Positions 52,069 to 60,630 of a stretch of DNA of 64,000 nucleotides are shown here, in pieces (within the stretch, counting starts at the first letter, position 1; the number at the start of each line of letters is the position of its first letter). Position numbers and translations under genes: made by a program. The DNA lies in the NCBI RefSeq assembly GCF_003967355.1, contig NZ_BIFH01000013.1, positions 1 to 64,000 of the forward strand. Direction: 5' to 3'. The stretch comes from Embleya hyalina. GTDB taxonomy: Bacteria; Actinomycetota; Actinomycetes; Streptomycetales; Streptomycetaceae. Below the pieces are notes generated by a model. That model saw nothing but the letters and a program-made list of their open reading frames with translations. It was not told the DNA's origin and searched no databases.

Positions 52069-52890
52069 GTGGCGGACGAGCCCGGACGGGGCACGGACGG
52101 GTCCTTGGAGATCGGCATCGAACGAGCCCATCCGGCCCGGATGTACGACTACTACCTGGGCGGCAGGACCAACTTCGACCCCGACCGCGAGGCGGCCGAG
52201 GCGGCGCTCGCGGCCTTCCCCACCCTGCGGATCACCGCCGAGGAGAACCGCGGGTTCCTGCTGCGCGCGGTCGAGCACCTGGCCCGATCCGGGATCCGCC
52301 GGTTCGTCGACGTGGGCAGCGGCATCCCGGTCGCCGGCCGCAATACGCACGATGTGGCCCAGGCCGTCCGGGCCCGGGCCCGGGTGCTCTACGTGGACAA
52401 CGACCCCATCGTGCTCGCGCACGCCCAGGCCCTGCTCACCAGCGGGCCCCGGGGCCGCACCGCCTACCTCAACGCCGACCCGCGCAGGCCCGAAACGATC
52501 GTCGAGCACCCCGAGTTCGTGCGCTGGGTGGACTCCGACGAGCCGGTCGCGATGCTGCTCGTGGCGGTCCTGCACTTCGTCGCCGACCACCAGGACCCGC
52601 TCGACCTGCTGCGCCGGCTGACCCGGCGACTGCCCTCGGGCAGTCGGCTGGTGATCGCGCACGTGACCGGCGACTACGACCCCGAGGGCTGGGCCGGCCT
52701 GGTCCGCGCCTACGCCGACGCGGGCATCACCGTACGCCCGCGCAGCCGCGCCGAGGTGGCCGAACTCCTCGACGGGTGGGACGTGGAGGCGCCCGGCGTG
52801 GTCCCGGTGTCCCGATGGCACCCCACCGCCGAGCCGTCCGCCGAGCCCGCGCTCGTCTCCTGCTACGGGGCGGTGGCCCGCAAACCGTGA
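52069..52890 (+). CDS. SAM-dependent methyltransferase, DUF574/Methyltransf_19 family
   Basis: 273 aa from GTG 52069 with AGGGGAGA upstream. Family signature PARMYDYYLGGRTNFDPDRE near the N-terminus, then FVDVGSGIPVAGRNTHDVAQ (motif I) and VLYVDNDPIVLAHAQALL, ending VVPVSRWHP. Widespread in Streptomyces, often near sigma factors and regulators, with no known substrate. A paralogue occurs at 56243-57025. Confidence 0.9.
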   Translation: MADEPGRGTDGSLEIGIERAHPARMYDYYLGGRTNFDPDREAAEAALAAFPTLRITAEENRGFLLRAVEHLARSGIRRFVDVGSGIPVAGRNTHDVAQAVRARARVLYVDNDPIVLAHAQALLTSGPRGRTAYLNADPRRPETIVEHPEFVRWVDSDEPVAMLLVAVLHFVADHQDPLDLLRRLTRRLPSGSRLVIAHVTGDYDPEGWAGLVRAYADAGITVRPRSRAEVAELLDGWDVEAPGVVPVSRWHPTAEPSAEPALVSCYGAVARKP

Positions 52891-53576
52891 ACGGGCCGGA
52901 CCCGCACGCGACCCGGATCGCCCGGGCTCCGGGCGCTCCCGGAAGCCCGACGCGCTCGAACTCCCGGGCAGGTCGGCCCGACGAGGCGATCCGCCCGATG
53001 TTCGCCCGACACCACGACGCGGGTCGTTCGACGGGTCCGGGGCCGGCGTCGCACCGATACCGATGTGGAGCACGGCTCTCCCCTGTCGGTCGTCCGGCCG
53101 GCCCTTCCACGATGTGCGCCGCCGACGGCCCGTTCCAGTGCCGGCTACCGGCGCATCGGAGCATCCCGGCGTGCGGGGAACTGCCCTGCGCGCCGCGGGA
53201 GTCGGTGGCCGGAGGGCGTAATCCGGGCGAACGGATGGGGGTCGGCGGGCCGGTACGCACGCGTGAATTCCCTTACGGGGTACGGCCGGGCGCCCCGCGA
53301 GGCGGTGTCGTCCCTGCCGGTCGGTGACGGGGCACGGCACGGCCGATTCCGTCCGGCGCGCAGGATGGGCCACCGTGCTTCGGGACGCGGGCGCACCACC
53401 CCCGCGCGCCCTGCCGCCGACCCGTGGACGGATGTTGCACTGGCGGGGCGGCGGTGAGCCGAGCGGGCCGTTCCCGTCGTCGACCCCGCCCGCAGCGACA
53501 TCCCGGACAGCTGCCACGTCGGCGGCGGCGCCGCCCGTATACGGCCGGTCGGCGTCGCGCGGAACAGGAGTCGACG
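52891..53576. other. Intergenic region, 686 bp
   Basis: A terminator-like hairpin, CGCCCGG-GCT-CCGGGCG, at 52919-52935 closes the methyltransferase gene. The remainder up to the isochorismate synthase has no gene I can support. Unlike the salicylate synthase gene, no iron box is visible upstream of 53577. Confidence 0.5.
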
Positions 53577-54752
53577 ATGCCCCTCGGCCCGGCCCGCTTC
53601 CTGCTCGCCACCTCCCGATATCTGCTGCGCGCCCACCCCGGGCCGCCACTGCGGGTCCGGCCCGGCCCGGGCCAGTTCGCCCGCGTCGCGCAGACCGCCG
53701 AGCGGGCCCTGCGGCACGCCGGGCCCGGCCGGTGTGTGGTCGGCGCGCTCCCCTTCGACGAGAACACCCCCGCCGTGCTCGCCGTCGGCCGCATGTACAG
53801 CACCGCCCGCACCACCGTCGCGACCTGCGGAGCGGCACCGGCCCGGCGCGCCGGACCGTCCGCCGCCGACCCCGTCTACCTGGCCGCGGTCGCCGAGGTG
53901 GTGCGGCGACTGCGGGCCGGCGACGCGCGCAAGGTGGTGCTGGCCCGCAGCCTGACCCTGGCGGGCCGATTCGACCCGACGGTGACGCTGGATCGGCTGT
54001 ACCGCAACAACCCCGGCGGACACGTCTTCCGGCTCGACCTCGACTCCTGCGCGCCCGGACCCGACGCCCACCGCCCCGGCGTGCGCGGGCCCCGGCGGAC
54101 CCTGGTGGGGGCCTCGCCGGAACTGCTCCTGTCCCGACACGGCGACCGACTCCTGCTCAATCCGATGAGCGGCAGCGCGCCGCGACACCCCGATCGCGCA
54201 CTGGACCGCTCCCGGGCCGCCGAACTCCTGGGCTCGGCCAAGGATCGGCGCGAACACGCCCTGCTGGTGGACGAGCTGCGCCGGGTGCTGACCCCGCTGT
54301 GCACAAGCCTGGACATTCCCGGCCGGCCGGACGTGGTGGCCACCGCACGGGTGTGGCACCTGTCCACCCGGATCCAGGCCAGGCTGCGCCCACCGGTGCC
54401 CAGCGCGCTGGCGCTCGCGGCGCTGCTGCACCCGACCCCGGCGGTGTGCGGACTGCCGCGCGCGGCGGCCCGGACCCTGATCGACCACCTGGAGACCCAC
54501 CCGCGCGGCTACTACAGCGGACTCGTCGGCTGGATGGACCGGCACGGCGACGGCCGCTGGATCATCGCGCTGCGCTGCGCGGTGGTCGGCCGATACGGCA
54601 TCCGGCTGTGGGCGGGCGCGGGCATCCTGCCCGAATCCGATCCGGACGCCGAACTCGCGGAGACCAGCGCCAAGTTCGCCACCATGCTCGACGCCCTCGG
54701 CCCGCTCCCGGTGGAACACCGCCTGGTCCCGATGCCACCGCGCCACGCGTGA
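53577..54752 (+). CDS. Isochorismate synthase (EntC/DhbC type) with altered P-L-A-G segment
   Basis: 391 aa, ATG 53577 with AGGAG at 53566-53570. Diagnostic elements: DARKVVLARSLTLAG (general-base Lys), GASPELLLSRHGD, KDRREHALLVDELR (catalytic Glu region), HPTPAVCGLP, YYSGLVGWMDRHGDG and LWAGAGILPESDPDAE. The segment normally reading P-[LI]-A-G-[ST] is NPMSGSAPR, replacing the conserved Ala with Ser. Isochorismate would feed 2,3-dihydroxybenzoate, salicylate or menaquinone-type products. No DhbA/B/E partners are adjacent. Confidence 0.88.
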   Translation: MPLGPARFLLATSRYLLRAHPGPPLRVRPGPGQFARVAQTAERALRHAGPGRCVVGALPFDENTPAVLAVGRMYSTARTTVATCGAAPARRAGPSAADPVYLAAVAEVVRRLRAGDARKVVLARSLTLAGRFDPTVTLDRLYRNNPGGHVFRLDLDSCAPGPDAHRPGVRGPRRTLVGASPELLLSRHGDRLLLNPMSGSAPRHPDRALDRSRAAELLGSAKDRREHALLVDELRRVLTPLCTSLDIPGRPDVVATARVWHLSTRIQARLRPPVPSALALAALLHPTPAVCGLPRAAARTLIDHLETHPRGYYSGLVGWMDRHGDGRWIIALRCAVVGRYGIRLWAGAGILPESDPDAELAETSAKFATMLDALGPLPVEHRLVPMPPRHA

Positions 54753-54904
54753 ACGCACGCCGGCGCACGAGACACGCCCTCGTCCGGACGAACCGGTCGG
54801 TTGTGCCGTGACGGGGCGGTAGACCGGTCCCACGACCCGGCCCGCCCGGTTCCCGTGCCCCGGCCCTCCCGGGCGCCGCGACGACCCCGATTCGGAGATC
54901 CCGC

Positions 54905-55231
54905 ATGTACTCGCTGAAACGGTTGGGCCGGATGGCCGCGACCACCGGTGCCGCGCTCGTGCTCTGTACCGCGATGTCCACGAGCGGCGCGTACGCCGCC
55001 ACGGGCACGTTCGCCTACGACTCCCCGGAGTCGGGTGCGTTGACGATCGAGAACCCGGCGAACGGGGAGTGCCGGCTCCTGCTCCAAGGCGCGGTGCGGG
55101 CCGACAACCACACCGATACCGACGCCCGCCTGTTCCGGGACCAGGGCTGCGAGGAACCGCTGACCGTACTGGCGCCGGGCGAGTCGCGGGACTTCCGGGA
55201 GCCGATTCCGCACAGCGTGATGTTCGGCTGA
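54905..55231 (+). CDS. Small secreted protein, 108 aa
   Basis: A standard Sec signal (MYSLKRLGRMAATTGAALVL, cleavage after GAYA near residue 31) precedes a ~77-residue mature domain with two Cys (ECRLLL and QGCEEP) that could form a disulfide. Beta-rich; the family is not recognised, though small secreted proteins of this shape are common in Streptomyces. A strong hairpin lies 24 bp after the stop. Confidence 0.8.
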   Translation: MYSLKRLGRMAATTGAALVLCTAMSTSGAYAATGTFAYDSPESGALTIENPANGECRLLLQGAVRADNHTDTDARLFRDQGCEEPLTVLAPGESRDFREPIPHSVMFG

Positions 55232-55255
55232 GCGGATCGCCGGCGCGTTCGCCCG

Positions 55256-55284
55256 CGCCGAGGCGGGCGTGCGCCGCCTCGGCG
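55256..55284 (+). terminator. Hairpin terminator after the small secreted protein gene
   Basis: A perfect 11-bp stem CGCCGAGGCGG / CCGCCTCGGCG with a 7-base loop. Confidence 0.75.
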
Positions 55285-55362
55285 GCATCCGCCGGGTGTC
55301 GTTCGCGGTCCCGTTCGCGCAGGTCGTCGGGTATGTCGGCAACCGGCGGTAGCGTGTTCGGC

Positions 55363-55803
55363 ATGACTCCGGAAGAGCTGGCCGATCTGGCCCACCTGCG
55401 GCGTGCGCGGGACCTGATCGACCGGGACTACGCGCGACCGCTCGACGTGCCGACGATGGCCCGCCGGGCGCTCATGTCGCCGGCGCACTTCTCCCGGCGG
55501 TTCCGGGCCGCCTACGGCGAGACCCCGTACAGCTACCTCATGACCCGTCGGATAGAGCGGGCGATGGCGCTGCTGCGCGGCGGAATGACGGTGACCGAGG
55601 CGTGCATGGCCGTCGGCTGTACCTCGCTCGGCTCCTTCAGCTCACGCTTCACCGAGATCGTCGGCGAGACCCCGAGCGCCTACCGCGGCCGGGAACACCC
55701 GGCCGTGTTGGCCATGCCCGCGTGCGTGGCCAAGCTGCGGACCCGGCCGACCCGGAGCCGACCGAGCAGGATTCGAGAAGCGGGCCCCGACGACGCCGGC
55801 TAG
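55363..55803 (+). CDS. AraC-family regulator (DNA-binding domain only)
   Basis: 146 aa from ATG 55363 (ATG 55333 is in frame). Two HTH motifs: VPTMARRALMSPAHFSRRFR and VTEACMAVGCTSLGSFSSRF, with RRIERAMALLRGGM between them. No ligand-binding domain. It is 10 bp upstream of a VOC gene, a conserved arrangement in actinomycetes, so it probably regulates that gene. Confidence 0.88.
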   Translation: MTPEELADLAHLRRARDLIDRDYARPLDVPTMARRALMSPAHFSRRFRAAYGETPYSYLMTRRIERAMALLRGGMTVTEACMAVGCTSLGSFSSRFTEIVGETPSAYRGREHPAVLAMPACVAKLRTRPTRSRPSRIREAGPDDAG

Positions 55804-55813
55804 CGTTGAGCGC

Positions 55814-56221
55814 ATGAAGATCGCACTCCAGTACTGTCACATCACCGTCAACGACGTCGACGAGTCGCTCGGCTTCTACCGCGACGCGCTCGGCCTCGAA
55901 CTGCGCAACGACGTCGCCTCCGGCGACTTCCGCTGGGTCACCCTCGGCGGCGCCGCGCAGCCCGACCTCGAGATCGTGCTCTCCGAGCCGCACGCCGGCC
56001 GCTCCCAGGCCGACGGCGACGCCCTGCAGGAACTGCTCGTCAAGGGCATGCTGCCGATGACCGTCTTCAGCACCGACGACCTCGACGCGACCTTCGAGCG
56101 GGTCCGGGCGTCCGGCGCCGAGGTCCTGCAGGAGCCGATGGATCAGCCGTGGGGACCGCGCGACTCCGCGTTCCGCGACCCCTCGGGCAACACGGTCCGG
56201 ATCCAGCAGGCCAAGGAATAG
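55814..56221 (+). CDS. VOC-family (glyoxalase/bleomycin-resistance-like) protein
   Basis: 135 aa with two beta-alpha-beta-beta-beta modules: YCHITVNDVDESLGFYRDAL (metal-ligand His) and FRDPSGNTVRIQQ (metal-ligand region). Likely metal-dependent; may act as a dioxygenase/isomerase or bind and sequester a small molecule. Operon partner of the AraC gene just upstream. Confidence 0.9.
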   Translation: MKIALQYCHITVNDVDESLGFYRDALGLELRNDVASGDFRWVTLGGAAQPDLEIVLSEPHAGRSQADGDALQELLVKGMLPMTVFSTDDLDATFERVRASGAEVLQEPMDQPWGPRDSAFRDPSGNTVRIQQAKE

Positions 56222-56242
56222 CACCCGCTCGCCCCGGTCCGC

Positions 56243-57025
56243 TCAGCGCAGCCGGCCCACGCCCGCGAACATGTTGGTTTCCTCGACGCCGACCGGTTCC
56301 TCCCCGTCGACGGGGTGCCAGTGCTGCATCGGCACGACGCCCGGCTCGACGAGGTCGCACCGGTCGGCGAACAGGGCGGTCAACTCCTCCCGGGAGCGCA
56401 GATACATCGGTACGCCCCGGCGGTTGTACACCTCGGCCAGCGCGGTCGAGCCCTTGGCCAGGTCGGCCGTCGCGGCGGTGATGGCCAGGTAACTGCCGGG
56501 GGCCAGCGGCGCGGTCAGCTTCTCGATCAGCCCGGCGGCGTCCTCGACGAACTGCAACATCGCGATGACCGTCACCGCGACCGGTTGGCTCAGGTCGAGG
56601 GTGTCGCACAACTCGGGAGTGGAGAACAGCGCGTCGGGCTTGCGCATGTCGGCCTCGACGTACGAGGTGCGGCCCTCCGGGGAACTGCTCAGCAGCGCGC
56701 GGGCGTGCACGAGCACGATGGGGTCGTTGTCGACGTAGACCACCCGGGACTCCGGGGCGGTCTCCTGCACCACCTCGTGCAGGTTCGGCGAGGTGGGGAT
56801 GCCGGTGCCGACGTCGAGGAACTGGCGGATGCCGGCCTCGGCGGTCAACCAGTGCGCCATGCGGCGCATCACCGCCCGGTTGACCCGCATGCTCGTCCAC
56901 AACCCCGGCCACACCTTCAGGGCTTCCTCGGCGGCCTCCCGGTCGGCGAGGTAGTTGTCCTTGCCGCCGAGTACGTAGTCGTACATCCGTGCCGAGTGCG
57001 GCACCGTCGTATCCACCTGAACCAT
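56243..57025 (-). CDS. SAM-dependent methyltransferase, DUF574/Methyltransf_19 family (second copy)
   Basis: 260 aa from ATG 57025. Same signature as the 52069 protein: SARMYDYVLGGKDNYLADRE, FLDVGTGIPTSPNLHEVVQE and VVYVDNDPIVLVHARALL, ending GVVPMQHWHPVDG. The two share the family core but differ strongly elsewhere, so they are old paralogues rather than a recent duplication. Convergent with the VOC gene. Confidence 0.9.
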   Translation of the reverse strand: MVQVDTTVPHSARMYDYVLGGKDNYLADREAAEEALKVWPGLWTSMRVNRAVMRRMAHWLTAEAGIRQFLDVGTGIPTSPNLHEVVQETAPESRVVYVDNDPIVLVHARALLSSSPEGRTSYVEADMRKPDALFSTPELCDTLDLSQPVAVTVIAMLQFVEDAAGLIEKLTAPLAPGSYLAITAATADLAKGSTALAEVYNRRGVPMYLRSREELTALFADRCDLVEPGVVPMQHWHPVDGEEPVGVEETNMFAGVGRLR

Positions 57026-57179
57026 CCTCGGCCACTCCTGACTTCCGACTGGTAACGCGCTGGGGCCGATAGGCATACGATCCCGCATCACAGGAACGTA
57101 TAAGCGAGTTCCGAATCCGACAACCGCGACGGGTCGTTCGTCCGCTTTGCCGGCCCCGTCGGGCTCCGTCCGCCGTCGG

Positions 57180-57683
57180 TCAGCGGTGGTGGGCCGCCGG
57201 GTGCGGGTCGAGGGCGTCGTGCCAGAACCCGACCATGGCCTCGCAGGGGCCCGCCAGGCCGTCCGCCGCCACCCGGTCCTGGACACCGGACGGATACACG
57301 CGGCGGCCGTGCCGGCGGCGGACCCGAATGCGGCGGGTGAGGTAGTTCGGGGCAATGGCCCGGATCGAGATGTCGGTGACCTCGGCCCAGGGGACGAACC
57401 GGGCGCGGAAGAGGCCGCGGTCGGTGATGCCCTCGGGCGTGAGCCGGGTGCGCGCCACCACGCTGCGCACCAGCAGGGGCGGGACGAGCACGAGTACCAC
57501 CAGGCCCATCCAGATCGGGATGTGCCGGCGGCTGACGTCATCGGCGACCGAGCGGCGCAGGAAGTGCGCCCACCCCGCGTCCAGGGTCACCCACAGTGCC
57601 GCGGCGAGACCGACGCCGGCCGCGGCGGCGCCGGCGATCCACTCCTGTCGCCGAGGGGTGATCCGGTATTCGAGCGTGTCCAT
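57180..57683 (-). CDS. PH-domain membrane protein
   Basis: 167 aa. Two N-terminal transmembrane helices (WIAGAAAAGVGLAAALWVTL and WMGLVVLVLVPPLLVR) are followed by a short bacterial PH-like domain (ARTRLTPEGITDRGLFRARF, VPWAEVTDISIR). Such bPH proteins are membrane-attached and of unknown role. Monocistronic. Confidence 0.83.
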   Translation of the reverse strand: MDTLEYRITPRRQEWIAGAAAAGVGLAAALWVTLDAGWAHFLRRSVADDVSRRHIPIWMGLVVLVLVPPLLVRSVVARTRLTPEGITDRGLFRARFVPWAEVTDISIRAIAPNYLTRRIRVRRRHGRRVYPSGVQDRVAADGLAGPCEAMVGFWHDALDPHPAAHHR

Positions 57684-57789
57684 TCGCCCGGGTCAGGGGC
57701 CCGAAGCGGCCCTGTCGGCACGCATGGACGGGTGCCTGACAAGTCTTCCCACCTTCGGCAACGACGGGGCGCGCGACGTCGCCGGGATC

Positions 57790-58638
57790 TCAGGCGACGC
57801 GGCGGCAGTGGAAGATGCCCCAGCTCATCCGGCCGTCGCGGCAGGCGTCGACCCACAGCGGCAGGTTCTCCTGGAGGGTGGCCAGGTAGGTCGGGTCGAT
57901 CACGTCGCGGAGTTCGTCGGCGCGCCGGCGGGTCTCCTCGGTCAGGCGCAGGTAGTGGGTGAGCGCCTGGCCGCTGCGGTCGTCGAAGTCGATGTGGGTC
58001 AGGCCCAGCGCGGCGATCTCGCGCAGATAGAACGACGGCGTGGCGAACTCCGCCACCTCGAGCCGGGCCAGCACGGAGCGCAGCACCTCGGGCGGGGTGC
58101 CGTCGGCGGCCATCAGGTCGGTGAAGACGAGGTCCCCCTCCGGGGCCAGCACGCGCGCGGCCTCGGCCAGGAGTTGCCGCCGATCACCGCTGTGGCAGAA
58201 CGCCTCCTGCGACCACACCACGTCGAAACGCCCGGCCGGATAAGGGATGTCCTGGAACGACCCGGTGACGACCTCGATCAGCCCGTCGAGACCGGCCTCG
58301 ACGTTGGTGTCGCGATGCCGGACGTTCTGCGTCGGACTGATGTTGAGCGCAACCACCCGACAGCCGAACCGACCGGCCAGGTAGCGAGCCGGCCCACCGT
58401 ATCCCGAGCCCAGGTCCAACACCGTACGCCCCGGCCCGAGCCGACCGGCGACCCGATCCGCCGCCAACTCGACGGCGCGACGGGACGCGACCGCCACGGA
58501 TTCGTCGGCGCGGGCGTACACGCCGGTATGGATGTCCTCGCCGCCCCACACGGCCTGATAGAAACCGTCGACGTCGTCCGTGTCGTAGTAACGCCGCGCC
58601 GCCTCGGCGGCCGCGACCGCGCTCTCGTGACTCACCAC
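57790..58638 (-). CDS. SAM-dependent methyltransferase, sarcosine/dimethylglycine N-methyltransferase-like
   Basis: About 282 aa from GTG 58638 (GTG 58635 is equivalent). YYDTDDVDGFYQAVWGGEDI followed by HTGVYARADESVAVASRR matches the start of halophile sarcosine/dimethylglycine methyltransferases (glycine betaine synthesis). The SAM motif is VLDLGSGYGGPARYLAGRFG and GDLVFTDLMAADG follows. It might make an osmoprotectant, but the glycine/sarcosine methyltransferase partner is absent and related enzymes methylate other small amines. Substrate uncertain. Confidence 0.85.
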   Translation of the reverse strand: MVSHESAVAAAEAARRYYDTDDVDGFYQAVWGGEDIHTGVYARADESVAVASRRAVELAADRVAGRLGPGRTVLDLGSGYGGPARYLAGRFGCRVVALNISPTQNVRHRDTNVEAGLDGLIEVVTGSFQDIPYPAGRFDVVWSQEAFCHSGDRRQLLAEAARVLAPEGDLVFTDLMAADGTPPEVLRSVLARLEVAEFATPSFYLREIAALGLTHIDFDDRSGQALTHYLRLTEETRRRADELRDVIDPTYLATLQENLPLWVDACRDGRMSWGIFHCRRVA

Positions 58639-58917
58639 CGCCACCCTCGCCCTTCGCTCATGCCGCCGCCGGGGTTGCCCGACGACGGTTCCGCTCGGAT
58701 GTGCCGAATTCGACGTTAGTCGGCTTCGTCCACGATGGCCGGGATTCGGCAATCATCAGCCTTTTGGGCGTGCGCGGACCTCGGGGTGGTCGTGCACGGT
58801 GCCCGTGCGATTGCCGACGTGAAGCCCGGTTGTTCTCACGGGAGTTCGCGCTACGATCCAGCGATCATGGCGATGAGCGGGGGAAACGTGGGGCGTTGCG
58901 CCTGGTGGCGAACGGTG

Positions 58918-59334
58918 ATGTCGCGGGCCGTGCGCGGCACCACACCGGCTTTGGCAGCCGTCGTGACGATCTCCTGCTCGGTGCCGGGAGCCGACTTCGA
59001 CCGCCCGTGGCACGACACCACGCGCGACTACCTCCACGCGGTCGCCGCCGGCCGCCCGGCGACCGCGTTCCACGGCGCCTGCGACGGTGCGCGCGAGGAG
59101 GACACCCGCCGGGTGGTGGCGGGCGAGGGCGCCGACTTCACGTTCTCGTTCGTCGGTTCCACCCGCGAGGACGACCGGGCCACCGTGAACGTCTCGATCA
59201 CCGGCTCCGACCATTCCCCCTCGCCCTACTCGGTCGACCTGCGCCGAGAACACGGCAAATGGTTCGTCTGCCACCTGGCCACAGGCAACGTCGCCATCGA
59301 CGCCGGCCTCCCGGGAGACGCACCAATCGGCTGA
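58918..59334 (+). CDS. Predicted lipoprotein, 138 aa
   Basis: Starting at ATG 58918 gives a compact signal MSRAVRGTTPALAAVVTISC, whose lipobox T-I-S-C predicts a lipid-anchored protein; ATG 58867 upstream is in frame but adds a hydrophilic tail. The mature part has DYLHAVAAGRPATAFHGACD and HGKWFVCHLATG, resembling small DUF4878/NTF2-like extracytoplasmic domains, with two Cys that may pair. Function unknown. Confidence 0.7.
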   Translation: MSRAVRGTTPALAAVVTISCSVPGADFDRPWHDTTRDYLHAVAAGRPATAFHGACDGAREEDTRRVVAGEGADFTFSFVGSTREDDRATVNVSITGSDHSPSPYSVDLRREHGKWFVCHLATGNVAIDAGLPGDAPIG

Positions 59335-59866
59335 CCCCACCCGTGCGCTCCGGGGTCGGCCCCAACGGCGCACAACCACATCCCGATCCACCCGAAGGCA
59401 CCGTCCTCCCCACGCACCGAGACCCAACACCCCAGCCACCACCCCGACTTGCCGAACCACTGGCGATCCGAGCAGGCGAGACTCGGCGTCGGGTGACGTA
59501 CGCGGAACGGGCGGGTGGTCGAGCTCCCGGGCGTTTCCGACGGGCGGTGGCATGTGGGTGACGAAGATTCCCGAACCCGGATCGCGTGAGGGCTGTTGCC
59601 TCGGTACATGAGAAAGCCGCAGGTCAGCGCGGAGCAAGGGTCGTCTCGGGCGCCTCGGGATCCGGTTTCGGATCCCAGCGGGCACTTTCGGTCTCCGTCC
59701 CGGCCGTCGAGGGGGCAGCGCACACGAAACCGGCACTCGACGCCTGACTTTCCACCCCGACCCCACAAAACCGCAGGTCATCGAAGCTCGAAGCCCACAT
59801 CCACCCGCCGAGATCCGGTTTCGAACCAACTCCCCTCCAAACTCCCCGCCCCACTTGCCAAAGCTC

Positions 59867-60510
59867 CCCGGAGAACCCGACCCGACCACCCACCTCGTCC
59901 GCCGCTGCGGGCCGGTTTTCGCCGAGCAACACACACGTCTCGCCGAAAGCCCCCGGTCCCGGAGCCCCGTACGCCGGTGGCGGCCCATTACGCGTGTCGG
60001 TCGGCCCCGGACCAGCCGGCCCGCACCACAGGCGCAACGTGTGCCGGGGGGCGCCCGGCCCACTCGGGAAGGCCGCCCCGGGAACCCGACCCGACCACCC
60101 ACCCTGTCCGCCGCTGCGGGCCGGTTTTCGCCGAGCAAGGCACTCGTCTCGTCGGGAGCCCGGGGCCTCGAAGTCCCGTACGCCGGCGGCGGCCCCGGAC
60201 CCGCCACCCGCCACCCGCCACCCGCCACCCGCCACCCGCAACCCAGGGTGCAACGCCCGCCGAAAGTACCCGACCCACTCGGAGAGGCACCCCCGGGAAC
60301 CCGACCCGACCACCCGCCCTGTCCGCCGCTGCGGGCCGGTTTTCGCCGAGCAAGGCACCCGTCTCGTCGGGAGCCCGGAGCCTCGGAGCCCCCTACGCCG
60401 GCGGCGGCCCATCACGCGTGCCGGACCGGCCCCGGACCGGCTACCCGCAGCCCAAGGTGCAACGTCCGCCGGAAGCACCCGACGCATTCGGGAAGGTTCC
60501 CGTGGGGCTC
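59867..60510. repeat. Three tandem copies of the ~210 bp dispersed repeat (cluster B)
   Basis: The GAACCCGACCCGACCACCC segment begins at 59873, 60082 and 60297 (periods 209 and 215 bp), with the core CCGGTTTTCGCCGAGCAA at 59912, 60121 and 60336. Each unit ends in GCAACG-(4-5 nt)-GCCG-like sequence and CCCGAC-C/G-CA-C/T-TCGG; a fourth unit begins at ~60490 and breaks off. These units are more alike than those of cluster A at 1-420. On the minus strand they encode overlapping low-complexity frames (LLGENRPAAAD-like), which I regard as non-coding. Confidence 0.85.
60204..60238. repeat. 7-bp tandem repeat CCACCCG x5 (G4-capable on minus strand)
   Basis: Five perfect CCACCCG units inside the second ~210 bp repeat copy of cluster B, absent from the other copies. 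The complementary strand reads GGGTGGC repeated, giving at least four G3 runs with 4-base loops, a canonical G-quadruplex pattern. Confidence 0.8.
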
Positions 60511-60609
60511 TCGGCGCGTTCGTCCCCGCCACCCCCGCCCCCGGAGCCGCATGTGCGGGGGATACTCCCGGCGTAGAGTCCGACCACCTTCGGGAGGACC
60601 GGTGAGCTT

Positions 60610-60630
60610 GGGCGGAGGGCGGGTGGCGGG
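60610..60630 (+). other. Coding-strand G-quadruplex motif at the response-regulator start
   Basis: GGGCGGAGGGCGGGTGGCGGG has four G3 runs separated by 4, 1 and 4 bases. It overlaps the presumed ribosome-binding site (GGAGGG) and the GTG at 60630, so folding in the mRNA could limit translation. Confidence 0.5.

Larger units (their letters stand above)
59335..60629. other. Gene-free repeat region, ~1.3 kb
   Basis: No supportable gene. Besides the three ~210 bp units (listed separately) the left part has a second repeated pair: CCGCAGGTCA(G/T)CG (near 59617 and 59770) and GATCCGGTTTCG (near 59660 and 59813), spaced about 155 bp. The right end (60510-60629) leads into the response-regulator gene and includes a G-rich run. 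Confidence 0.6.

Noticed and set aside
59867-60510. CRISPR-like or rRNA-like repeat
   Set aside because: Unit length (~210 bp) and lack of unique spacers exclude CRISPR; no rRNA sequence is recognisable.
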